Source: Perilla frutescens (lineage: Eukaryota > Streptophyta > Magnoliopsida > Lamiales > Lamiaceae). Taken from it: DNA of 64,000 bases. Shown here piece by piece: positions 37,720 to 49,801 of this stretch. A program made the position numbers and the translations under genes. The notes below the pieces were generated by a model. That model saw only the letters and a list, made by a program, of their open reading frames with translations, was not told the DNA's origin and ran no database searches. Every line of letters starts with the position of its first letter. The stretch's first letter is position 1. The DNA is taken from NCBI GenBank assembly GCA_026008535.1, contig BRKX01000003.1, positions 59,483,001 to 59,547,000 of the forward strand. Reading direction: 5' to 3'.

Positions 37720-37795
37720 TTTAATACAGGTAGACGTAGCTAAAAATTTAATTTAATAATTTAATAACAGTCAAATTTTCTATTATGAATTTTAG

Positions 37796-40703
37796 ATCGA
37801 GTGGATTAGACGCCCCCTCGAGAGGGTGAAGCCGACTGTGAATATGTACATGAAGATGGAGTTACTAGAGAAGATTAGGGAGGTGCTATATCATTTCGGC
37901 GGTGAGGATACGATCCAGTTGTTCAGATCTGGATGCTTAGGACATTTCGTGGATTTTAGGGGCGGTAACATTGCACGCAAGGCGATGCATGCCTTGGTCT
38001 GTCGCGAAGTGCGTGTCCAGGATCCTGCACGCGAGGGTAGAGAGTGTTGGTTCCATGTGAATGGAATGACACTACGCTTTGATCTCTCAAAGTTCGCACT
38101 GGTGTCGGGCTTACGGTTCGGGCCGTCCAGTTTCGATCTGAATGCGGCTCATCGCATCCCGGACAGAAGCATCTATCACCGGCTTTTTGAGGGGAAGAAG
38201 ACGACAATTCAAGTTTTGTATGATAAGTTCACGGCGAAGCGTCTAGCCAATCACCCCCAGACTATGTGAAGCTTGCGAACATCCTGATCGTGTATCGGAT
38301 GTTATTTTGCCAGGACCCCGGACGGGCGATCGATGACTGGGTGTGGGTCCTGGTGGATGATGTTGATGGTTGGAATTCTTTTCCATGGGGTGGCTACACA
38401 TTTCAGATGATGATGCACTTTATCAGTATCCTCCCGAGAGCGTGATGGGATATGGGCCTACAGGGCCAAGGGGCGTATCATTGGTACGGACCTGTTTGGG
38501 CATTTCAGGTATTTAGTTTAATTTATCATGATAAATTTATGTTTTAGTTATTTGATATTATATTTACAAGATATTCTACTTTTTTAACCAGACATGGACC
38601 TGTGAGGTTTTACCCGAGCTTGGTCGTCGTTTGAGAGTCGCTGGAGGTCAGATAACCACACCTCGCTGCCTGAGGTGGTCATTCATAGCCCCGAGCATCG
38701 AATTCTCCAGATTCTTTGATGGACAGGCAATCCTTTTTATATAAATAATTTTTATTATTAAATTGAAATGATATGGGTTAATGTTAACATGGTTTTCACT
38801 TTAATGCAGTTGGATGTCTAGCCGATGGTGCCATCAGCAGCCGAGCTTCTGACCCCATATTTTCAGAGCTTGGATGGAGACAGTGTGCTGGGTGTGAGGT
38901 ATGTGGTACCTCGACAGACCTCTAAGAAGAAGTTGTTGACTGGGATGGCCCGTCGTGTGGTCCCGATGACATGTGTAGGGACCTCTGATGTCGTGGGCCC
39001 AACACCATCACGCAGGAGTGCCCGAACTGCCCAATAGCAGACTCCACAGATGACGCACCAGTTGATTGATGAGCCGGAGGAGGGCTCCGGACCCTCGAGT
39101 CAAAGACCGGACCGTACAGAGAGCCCTCCTCGACCATCCGGTAGTAAGCATCTAAGGAGGAGCTAGGAGGAGAGCCGTGGAGAGCCCGAGATGCCCGGAC
39201 GACATCCGAGGGAGTCGTCTGATAGCTGGTTTGATCGCTTTGTTCATGCCGTTGCTGGCGTTGTAGAAGAGCGCGTGATGCGTCGTGTGGGAGAGATGCT
39301 CGATACATTTTCCACACGGATAGAGAACAACATTGTAGCTCGGCTGCGTAGATCACTCACACCTCCTCCTAGAGGGCCCATGCCTCCTTCTAGAGGGCTC
39401 ACGCCCCCAGAGAGCTCACATCTCCTCCCAGAGAGCCCACATTGCCCCCTCCTCCTCCTTCCAGACAGACCACGACCCTTCATACGCCCCCCCCGTACGA
39501 GAGGGGGTAGAGCTAGAGGTAGATCATCTACTGGTTGGTCATCTGCTGGTCCGTCATCCGCTGGTCCGTCGTCTGCTGGTCCATTGGCCGCTAGTCCATC
39601 GTCTGCTGGTCCATCATCCACCGGTCCGTCGTCTGCTGGTCCGTCATCCGCTGGTCCATCGTCTGCTGGTCGAGCAACTATTATTGACCTACTGGAGGTG
39701 CAGGATCGGCGTGTGGTAGAGGCTGGATACTCGGAGTTCAGACGGTAGGGCTATGGTGCTAGTGTCCAGATTCTGGCGAACCAATCAGTACTCCCCCAGG
39801 CATTTTTTGAGAGGGTCGAGGACTGTATGGAGCTTATTGATGCAGAGATGGTTGATCACTTCTTGCTTGAGGTGAAGCGACGACTACACAGAGCGCACAG
39901 GAGCGACGTTGTGATTTGTTCTCCATATTTATTTGTAAGTTCCAAATTCAGATTTTTATATTCAATTATCTTTGCTGTCAGTTTAACTAATTTGTTTATA
40001 TGTTTTTTCAGCTTGGGCTTCAAGTAGCATGGACAGAGCTTCATCCTAAAGACCCTCAGTGTCGGAATGAGTATGGACCTGACAGATATTTAGAGTGGGA
40101 GCCTCATCAAGCCTTGCGGGATGTAGTCAAGGGTCAAGGTGGTATCTATGAAATCCCGTGGGCGAGAGCTCAATATGTAAGTAATCTTTCAATTACACTT
40201 ATCATATTATTTATAATGATATGTTTTGACCCATCCGTTAAGTATTATTTTATATGTAGGCGATCACGTTATGCAATGTTGGAGGTTCTCACTGGGTCAC
40301 TGTTCGTATCTGTTTCGACACTTGGAAGGTCGAGTTGTATGACTTATTATTGTTCCAGATGGATGACCCGAAGAATAGAGAGTTGTCTGAGAAGCGTGAT
40401 CGAGAGTTGCTACCACTCCTTCATCTACTACCACGCCTTTTGTCGGTATCTGGTTTTTGGAGTGGTCGGAGTAGGCCATATGAAGCTTGCTATGCCATGA
40501 CGCTGGACAAGTCTATCCAAGAGCAGTTTCTGCAGTTCGACGGTATCAGTTGTGGCGTTTATGCTATGATGTATGTGGATCATTTGTTGTTTGGATCCCC
40601 TAGTCTTGACGTCAGTCAAAATGATATTCAGAGATACCGTCAGAATGTAGCTCGGAGGATCTATTCACTTAGTTATTCACGTCGACCGGCAGTTCGTTAT
40701 TGA
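37796..40703 (+). pseudogene. MULE-borne DUF1985 plus Ulp1-type cysteine protease gene, decayed
   Basis: Exons by GT-AG logic: 37796-38508 (acceptor TTTTAG), 38592-38726 (next donor GC), 38810-39934, 40012-40176 and 40260-40703. The first has a DUF1985-like region (LFRSGCLGHFVDFRGG, then WFHVNGMTLRFDLSKFALV). The long third exon is Pro/Ser/Arg-rich with an SSAGP repeat. The last two encode a C48 (SUMO/Ulp1-like) protease with its His in GGSHWVTV (His codon 40290), Asp in KVELYD, Gln in LQFDG and Cys in GISCGVY (Cys codon 40551). Lesions: a one-base frameshift near 38255, TGA at 38443, TAG at 38819, 39035, 39164 and 39746. Such genes in MULEs resemble deSUMOylating proteases, but their role is not established. 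The protease exons are open while the N-terminal part is dead. Confidence 0.82.
39524..39670 (+). repeat. 15-bp coding minisatellite (SSAGP units)
   Basis: About ten copies of a 15-bp unit such as CCATCGTCTGCTGGT, encoding repeated Pro-Ser-Ser-Ala-Gly. It lies inside the third exon of the Ulp1 gene. Confidence 0.9.
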
Positions 40704-40793
40704 CATTGGTTTTTATATATGTATTGTATTTAACATTCCTCATCTGTTATATTGAAATATGTTTGTTGACACATGATTTTAAACTAATACAAA

Positions 40794-40949
40794 CAAAGTA
40801 TAATCGAATTAACAATCAATTTAGACACACAACGCATTATTTAGGTGAATATAAGCAAAGTAGAGTCGAATCAACAATCAATTTAGACACACAATGCATT
40901 ATATAGGTGCATATAAGCAAAGTAAAGTCGAATCAACAATCAATTCAGA
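40794..40949. repeat. 62-bp tandem repeat, about 2.5 copies
   Basis: Units start CAAAGTA at 40794, 40856 and 40918 and contain CGAAT-AACAATCAATT and AGACACACAA. The repeat lies between the convergent ends of the Ulp1 gene and the truncated transposase gene. Confidence 0.92.
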
Positions 40950-41827
40950 GGTCGTCAAAAATTCGTACAATGTCCCAGGATTCTGCAGCTGCACCATGTG
41001 CAGACACGCAGGTAATTGCGCATACAACTTATCATAATCTCCATAAATCATCTCAATAGCAATATTCCTGGAGCGCAAAGTGAAATTGTAATTGATCTGA
41101 ATCCCGTACTCACATAAAAGCTCGGACATCATCTCTTTGGGCTTCAAAACAACTCCCTCATCCACCAGTTTGCGAGAAAAATATTTTGCGATGACCTGTG
41201 CAGGCACCTAGCATGGAGCAATGCGACTTATATCCATGTGGCAATGCGACTTATATCCATGTGGCAAGTGTGAGTGGAGTTGAACTTGTAGATTCTCCAA
41301 ACAACTCCATCCACAACAGCACACAACCTGAACGAGCACTCCCTGCCATGCTTGCGCATGTAGACCAGTCATGTCTTGTTCGATCAATACACGACATACT
41401 CTACTCGATTATGCATGTGATAGAGTCCCACAGCTAGGGCCAAATCATCCTTCGTACGAAAAATAGCACCCTTGTGAAGTGTGTCCGTATGTGCTGCTGA
41501 AGGCTCATCCCAATTCAGTAGGCCAGCAATGTCCAGATTGGCAAGCGGAACAACCCAATTGCTCAAGGCCCTCTCAGGAACATCCTCAGAGCTAGTATTC
41601 GATGATGTTGCTCCTCCCATCATACCCATCAATCGCCCTCTACCCCCTGTCGAATGAATCCAACCACAAAACTCCGTATACAATGATTCGAGCAAGGTCG
41701 ATATGCTGTTCTCCTCTTCATCTTCATCAGTAGAGGGCATCTCTTCTTCTTCATCGACTTCTTCTTCTTCCTCTCCTTCGTGCGGGCCTGCATCATCATC
41801 AACATTCTGCTCATCTCTAACCGGATC
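40899..41827 (-). pseudogene. MURA-type transposase remnant, 3' part
   Basis: Continues the reading frame begun at 61671-61338 once the inserted element is skipped. It contains an acidic linker (EEEEEVDEEEE), a WRL-like zinc region (MRKHGRECSFRL, then VWRIYKFNSTHTCHM) and the helix preceding the catalytic core (IAIEMIYGDYDKLYAQLP, then MVQLQNPGTLYE). The DDE catalytic domain that should follow is absent; the frame ends at about 40899. Two TGA codons occur near 41384 and 41369 where Arg is expected. A 23-bp duplication (41221-41266) shifts the frame. This is a dead and truncated Mutator-family transposase. Confidence 0.8.
41221..41266. repeat. 23-bp tandem duplication in the transposase remnant
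   Basis: The unit starting ATGCGACTTATATCC occurs twice back to back (41221-41243 and 41244-41266). Because 23 is not a multiple of three it breaks the transposase frame. Confidence 0.95.
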
Positions 41828-42430
41828 TGTAACATCCCAGATTTTAAGAATTTATTTAGAAAATTGAAGAAATTAATTATAGCCTAGATAAGGATGTTTC
41901 GGTTCTAAACCGCAATTTTAGGATCATTTTTCGTGAAATCATCTTTTCGAGAATTTCGATTCCAGCTCAGTTATAGCCGATTTTTGTCACGTTTGAAAGG
42001 TGTTGACCCAAAAAGCATGCCGATGCTTTCGAATTTTGAATCTGAAGTCGTTTGAGTTCCCGGTGATTTAAAACGTGTTTAAAGAAGTTATGAATAGTAT
42101 TTTTCCGTAGGAGCGCGATCGTTAGAAATTTATGAAATCTCATGTGTTCACCCGAGCATTATTTTTTCAAGCCCACCCTATAGAAAATTTCTCAAGGAAT
42201 CCGTTGGCGTTCTCGGATTTTCTCATTTTCCTTCAAGATGACTCGTTCTTTACCCCGAGTCAAGTTGGTTCAATAATACTCAAGTCAACGAACCTCCCGG
42301 TATTTTTGGATTTTATGAACGAGGCCATTTGGACCTCGACATTGAATAAAGCTCATTTTAACCGAACCCGATATTTTTAAAGCAGTATTGTTGCATTGCA
42401 AAAGCTTCTCGAGGAAGCCAAAAATTTGGC

Positions 42431-42439
42431 TATAAATAG
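42431..42439 (+). promoter_or_regulatory. TATA box of the Tekay-like LTR
   Basis: GGCTATAAATAGGGGAG, a strong plant core promoter match and the likely U3/R boundary marker. It is absent from the 3' LTR copy and from the solo LTR at 58481-60822. Confidence 0.7.
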
Positions 42440-42492
42440 GGGAGTACCCCTCCCTAACTTCTTGCTCATTCACTTCTTCCGCCCCCATTTCT

Positions 42493-42535
<43 letters not shown>

Positions 42536-42554
42536 AATTGAGAGAGAGCGGAGC

Positions 42555-42700
42555 AGGAGGCGCGCGGGCGCGCATGGGGGCCGCCTCGGCGCAAGGGGGC
42601 ACCGCAGGGGAGGGAGGGCGCCGGCGCGTATCCCCCCCGCTGCGGCGCTTGGGGCCGCCGGCGCGTACAGGGCCGCCACGGCGCATGGGCGCGCGGGTTG
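42555..42700 (+). repeat. GC-rich block in the LTR
   Basis: Very GC- and CpG-rich (GGCGCGCGGGCGCGC and similar) against an AT-rich background. Related copies lie at 56603-56740 and in inverse orientation at about 60430-60505. Confidence 0.8.
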
Positions 42701-44463
42701 GTTTAGCAGCTCCGACACATTTTCGTGCGGAGGCCATAAATTTTGCCTTGGTTGGAACCATGAGGCCCATGAGTACTCAAATCGAAGTTCTTTCAAAGAT
42801 CTACAATAAAGAGGTGGCTAATCATCTAGAATTTCGATCGTTCGAGTCGGATTTTCCGTCCACTTTTGCGGTAATTTCTGATGTCTTAATCGTTTAAATT
42901 CTCGTGTTTTAAGTTATAGTTAGGGGTCAAGAGTTTAGATATCTTTTCGATTTCTTGTTAGGATCTCTAATAAGGTTTCAATTCATTGATCGACTTTCGT
43001 AAAGGAGAGATGAACCCCGAGGTGGCCCGAGGAAGGATTTTCAGCTCGTTGCTTTGTCCACGTGCTCGTTATCAAGGTGCTCATCATAGAGGTGGGTGAT
43101 TCCAAACCAAATATATGGTTTGATCAAGTAAGCTCTAGAAGCATGTTAAGGTAAGGGAAATATCCAATAAAAGTATTTTATGATCTGCCTGTTTAGTCTC
43201 TGTACAAGGAAATAAAGGAAGGAAGTTATATGCATGATATTGTTGAATTGTTATTTGAGTTTGATAAAGTAAAGGAAGCTATTATAAGTTAAGTGAGCTT
43301 TCAAGCATGTTTAGATATGCTAGAATTGTTTAACTACAATTGATGCTAGCATGAGATCTTAGAATTGCTTTTAGTTGCAATCTATATTTATGCCCATTCA
43401 TTTCCTAGTACTTGGTTATTGGGTTTTGCTAAGCTTAATTAGCTAAGGATATTCTAGAATTGTTTATATACAATTTATGCTAGCATGAGATATTTAGAAT
43501 TGCTTTAATTGCAATCTATGTTTATCCACATTCATTTCCTCATTTTAGAATGTTGGATTTTGCTAAAGCTTATATAGCTAAATATCGCCTTCTAGGGTAG
43601 TGATAAATCCCTTATAGGCTGAGATCATGCTCAATTAAAGAATTAGCCTTAGACGATTGCTCTAGGCTTGGTATTGCTAGCTAAGTTAAGTAAGTAAGGA
43701 AGGTTAAGCTTAAGGTTAAGTAAGGAATGTTAAGGTTACGTAAGGAAGGAAGTTAATGAAGGATATAGATTCTGTTGTAAGCAGGTTATCGAGTTCAAAG
43801 AATAGTTTATTTGCATTATCATGCTGTGACCTTCGAGTCACTAAGTTGAATATTTGAAAGTAAAGGAAGTCACTGCTGGGTAATCCCCTCGCATACTCAG
43901 AGGATACTGGAGGTAACCCCTCTCTTATCCTAAGACATATCTAAGGGTTCAATAGACAACAGGTTTGAGCCAGGAAAGGCACCAAGAAAAAAAGTAAAAG
44001 GTTTTGCGGATATGGAGAGGGCTTTGCGTTTTGCTCTCCATATACAGCCAATTATTAATTGGATATTTCTAAAGTTTATCAAGAGTTTTCTCATAAAACC
44101 CCACTGAGTACATTAGTGCTCACACCCTCTTTCTCAAATGTTTTCAGGTTGAGATGCTGAGGCCGGTGATGTGCTGCTGGTGGGGTCGTCTGAGTTGTCT
44201 GAGGTTCCAAGTTGTTGCTATATATGGTTACATGATTTTCTTCCGCTAAGTTTCTGCTAAGTACTCTGATGTTAGTATTTAGTCTTGATATATGTAACTC
44301 AATTCTTGATATTAGCATGCCTTAAATGCAATGATCCCAATTATTGATTAAGTTTTGAGAATTAGAAGCATGTTCTTTTGACATACCAGTTGTTCCTTTA
44401 TTGATTCCGAGTTATTTGAGAAGTCCACTTGTTGAGCATATTGATATCTATTTAGTTTCAGAC

Positions 44464-44725
44464 GACCTATGAATAGGTCTTGCATGTCTGTTGTTGTTGT
44501 TCACCTATGAAAGGGCTTTTCTTTCCAAGCATGATTCTGCTTGTTTTCAGTTAATCTTAAGTTGATCCGTCCTATGAATAGGACAATAAGATATATTTGA
44601 CTCCGACCTATTTATGGGTCTTAGTTGATGTGACCTATGATGAGGTCTTGTTTATTTAAAGAGTCAAATTCCTATCTGTTTGTCTTTAGATTCTGTTTAA
44701 ATTTCGGTTGGCCTATGATTTGGTA
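44464..44725 (+). repeat. Series of short palindromes in the LTR
   Basis: GACCTATGAATAGGTC (44464), an ACCTATGAAAGGGC-like unit (about 44503), GTCCTATGAATAGGAC (44569), GACCTATTTATGGGTC (44605), GACCTATGATGAGGTC (44632) and a weaker GCCTATGATTTGGT (44711). Each can form a stem of about 5-7 bp with a tiny loop. The set recurs at 60845-61125 in the 3' LTR. Confidence 0.75.
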
Positions 44726-44937
44726 TTCCTTTGACTCGGTTGAATCCTTTGACCCCTTTGATTCATTGAAATCAATTAGTTCTTCCAAGTCATAAAGTTA
44801 AGTTGCCTAAATTTTTGAAGCGCTAACTTAGTTTAATTCTAAAAATACCCCCTGGATTTCCAATTAATCTACCTATTTTTCGTGCTATTTTACGCGCAAC
44901 AACCCCGTCCCCATCCTGGGGATCGGGCTATTACAGA

Positions 44938-44952
44938 TGGTATCAGAGCAGG
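44938..44952 (+). other. Primer-binding site of the Tekay-like element
   Basis: TGGTATCAGAGCAGG begins two bases after the LTR end, matching tRNA-Met as expected for Tekay/Del. Confidence 0.9.
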
Positions 44953-47740
44953 CTTGCAACTCTGTAGACCTGTCTCTTCTTAAAGTTTGATTGAGTTCTA
45001 TGTGAATATTGAATTGTTCAAAGGTATTAATCAGCAACCCCCAGCTCATCATCACCCTCGCATCTTCAACAAAATTAAGGTACGATTGAGTTAAAGTATT
45101 TTGATTATATTTGGTATAACTCTTGAAAGTACAGGATAAGAAGAAAATTTTTGAGCAGACAAGGTTAGTCGATTTCTTTGAGTCGAATGTTATTTCGTTT
45201 CAAAATAAAAATTTTAGTTATACCAAAGTTTAAAATAGAACTTATTGAACTAAGCTCTAGATTAATGTTTTAAAGAGTTTTGAGCCATTATGGACTCAAG
45301 CAAGCAGTGAATCTTTTCAGAATATTATCTCTAGAAATACTCGAGCTATTTCGGTCATTTTAGACCGTTAAAATTTTTGAGTAAAGTTATAAAATTTGAA
45401 AGTTGATTTAAAAATCTTCTTTTGATAAAGGCTTGTCTACTGCCCATAAGAAAAGAATTTGAAGATGAGTTAAGGATGAATGAGGCATAGAGAATATAGT
45501 TAGAACATAAACTATAGCGAGCTTGAATTAAGAAGAATTTCTATAATTCCCTTTTGGTTCTCTCAGGAGCCTTAGATTAAGTAAGTTCCCTCTCAAGGAG
45601 CTAGAGTTAAGTAGAGTTGTTCAAAAGAACATTTATAGAGCGTTCATAAGAAGGATAAAGGGGTTCCGAGATTATAGTAGAATAGAGAAGAAGGTCATGA
45701 AGTTCAGTTTCGAGCAAGGAGCAAGAAGGTGAGCAGTCGAGTTAAAAGCAAGATTATCCGATCGTGGATCTAACGCAAGTTCAAGGAATCCCCACGCAAG
45801 AGTTTTCAACTCAAGAAAAGTCTCGTCTAAAGATCTAATCGCGTTTGCAAGGAATGGAGATTCATTTCTTTCGATAAAGGCTTGTTAATTCAAGGGAGGG
45901 ACATTCAAGGTCACGTCGCGTTCGATGCCCAGAAGTTATCGCTTGTTTCAAGCCAATTAATGAAGATGGAGATGGTCATCACGACTATAGCCAAGATAGT
46001 TTGAAAACACATTCGTCGGTGTTTCCAGGAGAAGTTGAAGTCAGATTATTTGAGTCTAGGAGGTGCCATAGATCAAGTCTCTTTGTCGTATCCCTTTCGA
46101 TAGATAGGAAAAGATCCCCGGATGTTGCTTTCCCGGCCAAACGCAACCATTTGAGTCTCACTGACTCGTGTTATTTCATAGCAACCTCGCCAAGAAGAAG
46201 GTGTGTGATGCTCAAGAAAGAAAGAGAAGACCCAAAGAAGATCGTTAAAAAGATAGACCTAATATTCGGTAGATTGAGAGTTACAGTTTGATAAGAAGTT
46301 TTGTTGAGTTTATTTATTCTCTTGTCAATAGAATCGATTTATTCATTCTCATTCTGGATTGATTTATTCATTCTTTTGGAATCAATTTATTTATTCTCTT
46401 GTCAATTGAATCAATTTCCCTTCAATAGCTTCGAATCAATTGAAATTCTTCATTTATACCATTTGAAATTCTTTGATTATATCCTCTTGGATAAATTGTA
46501 AATCTTTTGGATGATACTTCTTTGATCATCAAGAATCAGTAATAGCACTTTCTTGTTAGGCTATACTGACGCCTTTGTGAAAATATTTCAGCACGGTTTC
46601 CAGTTGCTAACTATTGATTTCTTCCATATCTTTGAAATATGCAAGAACCCTTCAAGTTTATAAGTCCTCTGAAAAGGCAATATTTTGGCATATATAACCA
46701 AGTGTTATATTCTTTCTAGCTTTTAACCTTGTCAAGGAATTGTTGATCAAGATAAAGTCCTCACTCAGAGGCATTCGTTTATTTTGCTCCCACTCATAGA
46801 ACTCGAGTGTGGATCTTGAAATAGAGCAGAGAGCTATAGCAGTATTCTTTTTAGTCAGATAGTATTTCCTAGTAAGAAGTAGAATCCAAGTAAGAGCCAG
46901 ATAGTATTTTCTAAGTTTAGGACGTGCGTTTCCAAGAAAATTTCTCAGCTCGTTGCGTTTTGAGGTGATCAAAGAAATGTCGGCAAGTAAGTTCCGAGCG
47001 TGCGTTAAAGTCCAGACGTGCGATCCTCACACCTGCAAGCGATGGTGACCGCCAAGAGGAGCCACAAGTCAGATGACTGCTTTGAGGAAAAGAGACGACT
47101 ACGACGAAGAAGTTTAGATTTAAGTTGCGTCGAGAATTTAAGTTTGGAATGCATCACGAAGTACGCCCCAAGAAGACGAGGAAGTCGAACCTCAAGAACT
47201 TAAAGATGAAGATAAAGTGAGTTTTCAAACGTGATAGAGCGTGCAAGGAACCATCGAAGGAGGTGCTCGATTAATTCGAGTTTGCCGTCTAGTTCGAGTT
47301 CGTTGAAGTTTCTCAAAGCTGCGAGAAGTAAAGTCAGAAGCAAAAGCAAAGCCAGGTAAGATAAAAGAAGGATGGACTCGTTGAGATCGCCTATGCTCGA
47401 GGAGCAATTTTAGCGAATTTTTCTTTTCTTTTATTTCTTTCATTGCTCGGATAGTTTCTAGAGGTCCGCTCGAATGCAAGTTCGTGTGAAGCGGAATTTC
47501 AAGAGAGATTTCATTAGGAAGAAAAGAAAGAAGATGCTCAAGCATTGAGGAAGAAAAGAAGAAGGATTATAGAAATATTAGTCCTGCTTAAGGACTAATT
47601 TATAAAGAATGACCTAAGGTTATTCTTAGCCATATAATAAAGGTTTAGTACCTATGTCGTTTCAGTAAGGCTGTATATTCTTGAAGAGGTATCCATATCT
47701 CCGTTTGAGGGAAAGTAAATTTCGGGACGAAATTTTTTTT
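44953..47740 (+). other. Internal region of the Tekay-like element, no gag-pol
   Basis: About 2.8 kb with no recognisable gag, protease, RT or integrase in any frame. ORFs at 46001-46291 and 46658-46972 have no domain motifs. The element is therefore a non-autonomous derivative (LARD-like) or very decayed. The last bases (TTCGGGACGAAATTTT at 47721-47736) are the conserved end of Tekay/Del internal regions. Confidence 0.65.
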
Positions 47741-47753
47741 AAGGGGTATAGTC
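47741..47753 (+). other. Polypurine tract before the 3' LTR
   Basis: AAGGGGTATAGTC directly precedes TGTAACATCCC at 47754. Confidence 0.7.
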
Positions 47754-48173
47754 TGTAACATCCCTTATTTTTAGAATTTATTTAGAAAATTGAAGAAATT
47801 AATTAGAGCTTAGATAAGGATGTTTTGGTTCTAAACCGTGATTTTAGGATCATTTTTCCTGAAATCATCTTTTCGAGAATTTCGATTCCAGCTCAGTTAT
47901 AGTCGATATTTGTCACATTTGAAAGACGTTGACCCAAAGAGCATGCCGGTGCTTTCGAATTTTGAATCTGAAGTCGTTTGAATTCCCGGTGATTTAAAAT
48001 GCATTTAAAGAAGTTATGAATAGTGTTTTTCCGTAGGAGCGCGTTCATTAGAAATTTGTAAAATCTCGTGTGTTAACCCGAGCCTTATTTTTTCAAGCCT
48101 ACCATATGGGAAATTTCTCAAGGAATCCGTTGGCGTTTTCGGATTTTCATTCTGAGGTCAATTGAACGCTCCG
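47754..48173 (+). repeat. 3' LTR of the Tekay-like element, first segment
   Basis: Matches 41828-42247 closely until it is interrupted by the Athila-like LTR at 48174. Confidence 0.88.
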
Positions 48174-49660
48174 TGATAACATCATATTTTACATGTATTT
48201 TGAGATCCATATGAGTGGTATTTGATGGGCATTGCATGCATGAAGTGATAAGTTTTGCATAGTTTCCTATGTTTTGTGCAATGTCCCGTGTTTGTTCATT
48301 GTGAAGGGAATTAATAAAATTTTTTGTGTGGACTTAAAATGAGTTTGGAAAGCCCTAGAAAGATAGGAAATCAAGTTAGGAACGTGTTGCAAAAAGAATC
48401 GGGTCAATCGGATGAGAAACGAGTAAGAACGAAGCAAAATAGTGAGAGGCTGCCGATGCTGAAAAATATCCGCGATCGGACTCGCAACCCGGGGGGTCGC
48501 GAATCAATGTTTTCCCATTTTTCTGCACGGTCGCGACAGAGGCAGGGTTCTCCTTTATTTTATTCGCGACCAGGTCACGAATTTTGAGGTTGGTCGTGAA
48601 TTTTCTGCCACGTCATGCCACGTATTGCCACGTGGACTCGCGACCCAAGTCGCGGGTGACTGGGTCGCGAGCGAGGTCACGAATGCAGCGGGCCTGTCCG
48701 AATGTTGACCTATTTTTGGGCTTTTCTTTACTTTGTATATAAGGGTTTCCTTGGACGAAAATACACACAATTCCACCTACCCTAAAGTGGCCAACAGAGG
48801 TTTGCTGCAGAGAAAAACGGACGCGAAGAACAAGATCAAGTGATTCAAGAGCTTTCAAGATTAGAGACAAATTAATTCTTCCGGGTTTTATTTTCTCTGT
48901 TCTTAGGATTGTTCATGTTTTCTTTGTGGATTATTTTGGATATTTATTTTTCCATGGATAGCTAAAACCCTAGTATTCTAGGGTTGTTTATGATTCAAAC
49001 TATGAAGTTCATTTAATCTATTGATTTCTCATGCCTATGATTTTGTTGTGTTTTGCTTATTCTCATTTTTATTTGTATTATTTACTTGATCAATAAATAG
49101 TACAATTTGATGTGTTAGTTCATAAATCGAGAGAGGAGTTTTAACACGTGACATGGAATAAGTAACTTGTTAATCAATAACATTCGAGAGAGTTGAGATT
49201 AATTGAGAGAGCAATAGACCCTAGGAGCCTTTAGGAGTTGCATGTTAGGTATTGAACGGAGACGTTAGTAGTAGTTTTGTAATCTACAACCTAGGCACTT
49301 CGAGAGAAGGTTTAGGATGAATTAGTGGTTCCTCTAGCACAATTTAAGTCCCAATATAGGCATAAGAATGAAAGGATTAAATGAATGGATTAGTTGATGA
49401 TTAAGAAATCCTAGAATACGTCTTTTATTCACTGTTTGATTTATCTGTGTTAATTTCTGCCGTGGTAATTCAGCTTGTTTATTATTGTCAGTTTTTATTT
49501 AGTTCAATCCAATCATGTTTTGTAGTCTAGATAACTGCGAGAGGTTAAATTGAATAACTAGCAGTTTAATTATTAAATCCCTATGGATACGACCTTGTTC
49601 ACCACTATCCTATAAGCCTCGCTGTACACTTGCAGTTTAGGTGAAAATAAATACCGAACA
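48174..49660 (+). repeat. First Athila-like LTR, 1487 bp
   Basis: TGATAACATC...ACCGAACA. TATA box TATATAAGG at 48736-48744. Contains a block with repeated CGCGAC/GTCGCGA text (48470-48690) and TCCCTATGGATACGACC near the 3' end. Confidence 0.9.
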
Positions 49661-49666
49661 AGTTTT

Positions 49667-49683
49667 TGGCGCCGTTGTCGGGG
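49667..49683 (+). other. Primer-binding site of the first Athila-like copy
   Basis: TGGCGCCGTTGTCGGGG, the Athila/Tat-type site, with one change from the second copy (55169, TGGCGCCGTTGCCGGG). Confidence 0.85.
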
Positions 49684-49801
49684 ATTTAATTTTTTTTATT
49701 TGCTATTATTTATATTTAATTTCTTGTGTTAATCCAGACATTTTTTTAATTTATTTTCATTTAAATTTTATAATCTTCTTTTTCTTGTGATTAGGTTGTG
49801 T

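Larger units (their letters stand above)
41828..44935 (+). repeat. 5' LTR of the Tekay-like element, 3108 bp
   Basis: From TGTAACATCCCAG to GGGCTATTACA. It has a TATA box at 42431-42439, a (GA)n run at 42495-42534, a GC-rich block at 42555-42700 and a series of short palindromes at 44464-44725. The partner 3' LTR starts at 47754. Differences between them are mostly single bases plus an approximately 300-bp stretch missing from the 3' copy. Confidence 0.9.

Noticed and set aside
42285..42897. Long overlapping ORFs on both strands in the GC-rich LTR block
   Set aside because: High GC removes stop codons in all frames; the sequence is non-coding LTR and is not protein-like across copies.
46001..46972. 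ORFs inside the Tekay-like internal region
   Set aside because: No gag, protease, RT or integrase motifs, and no similarity I could see to known Tekay proteins.
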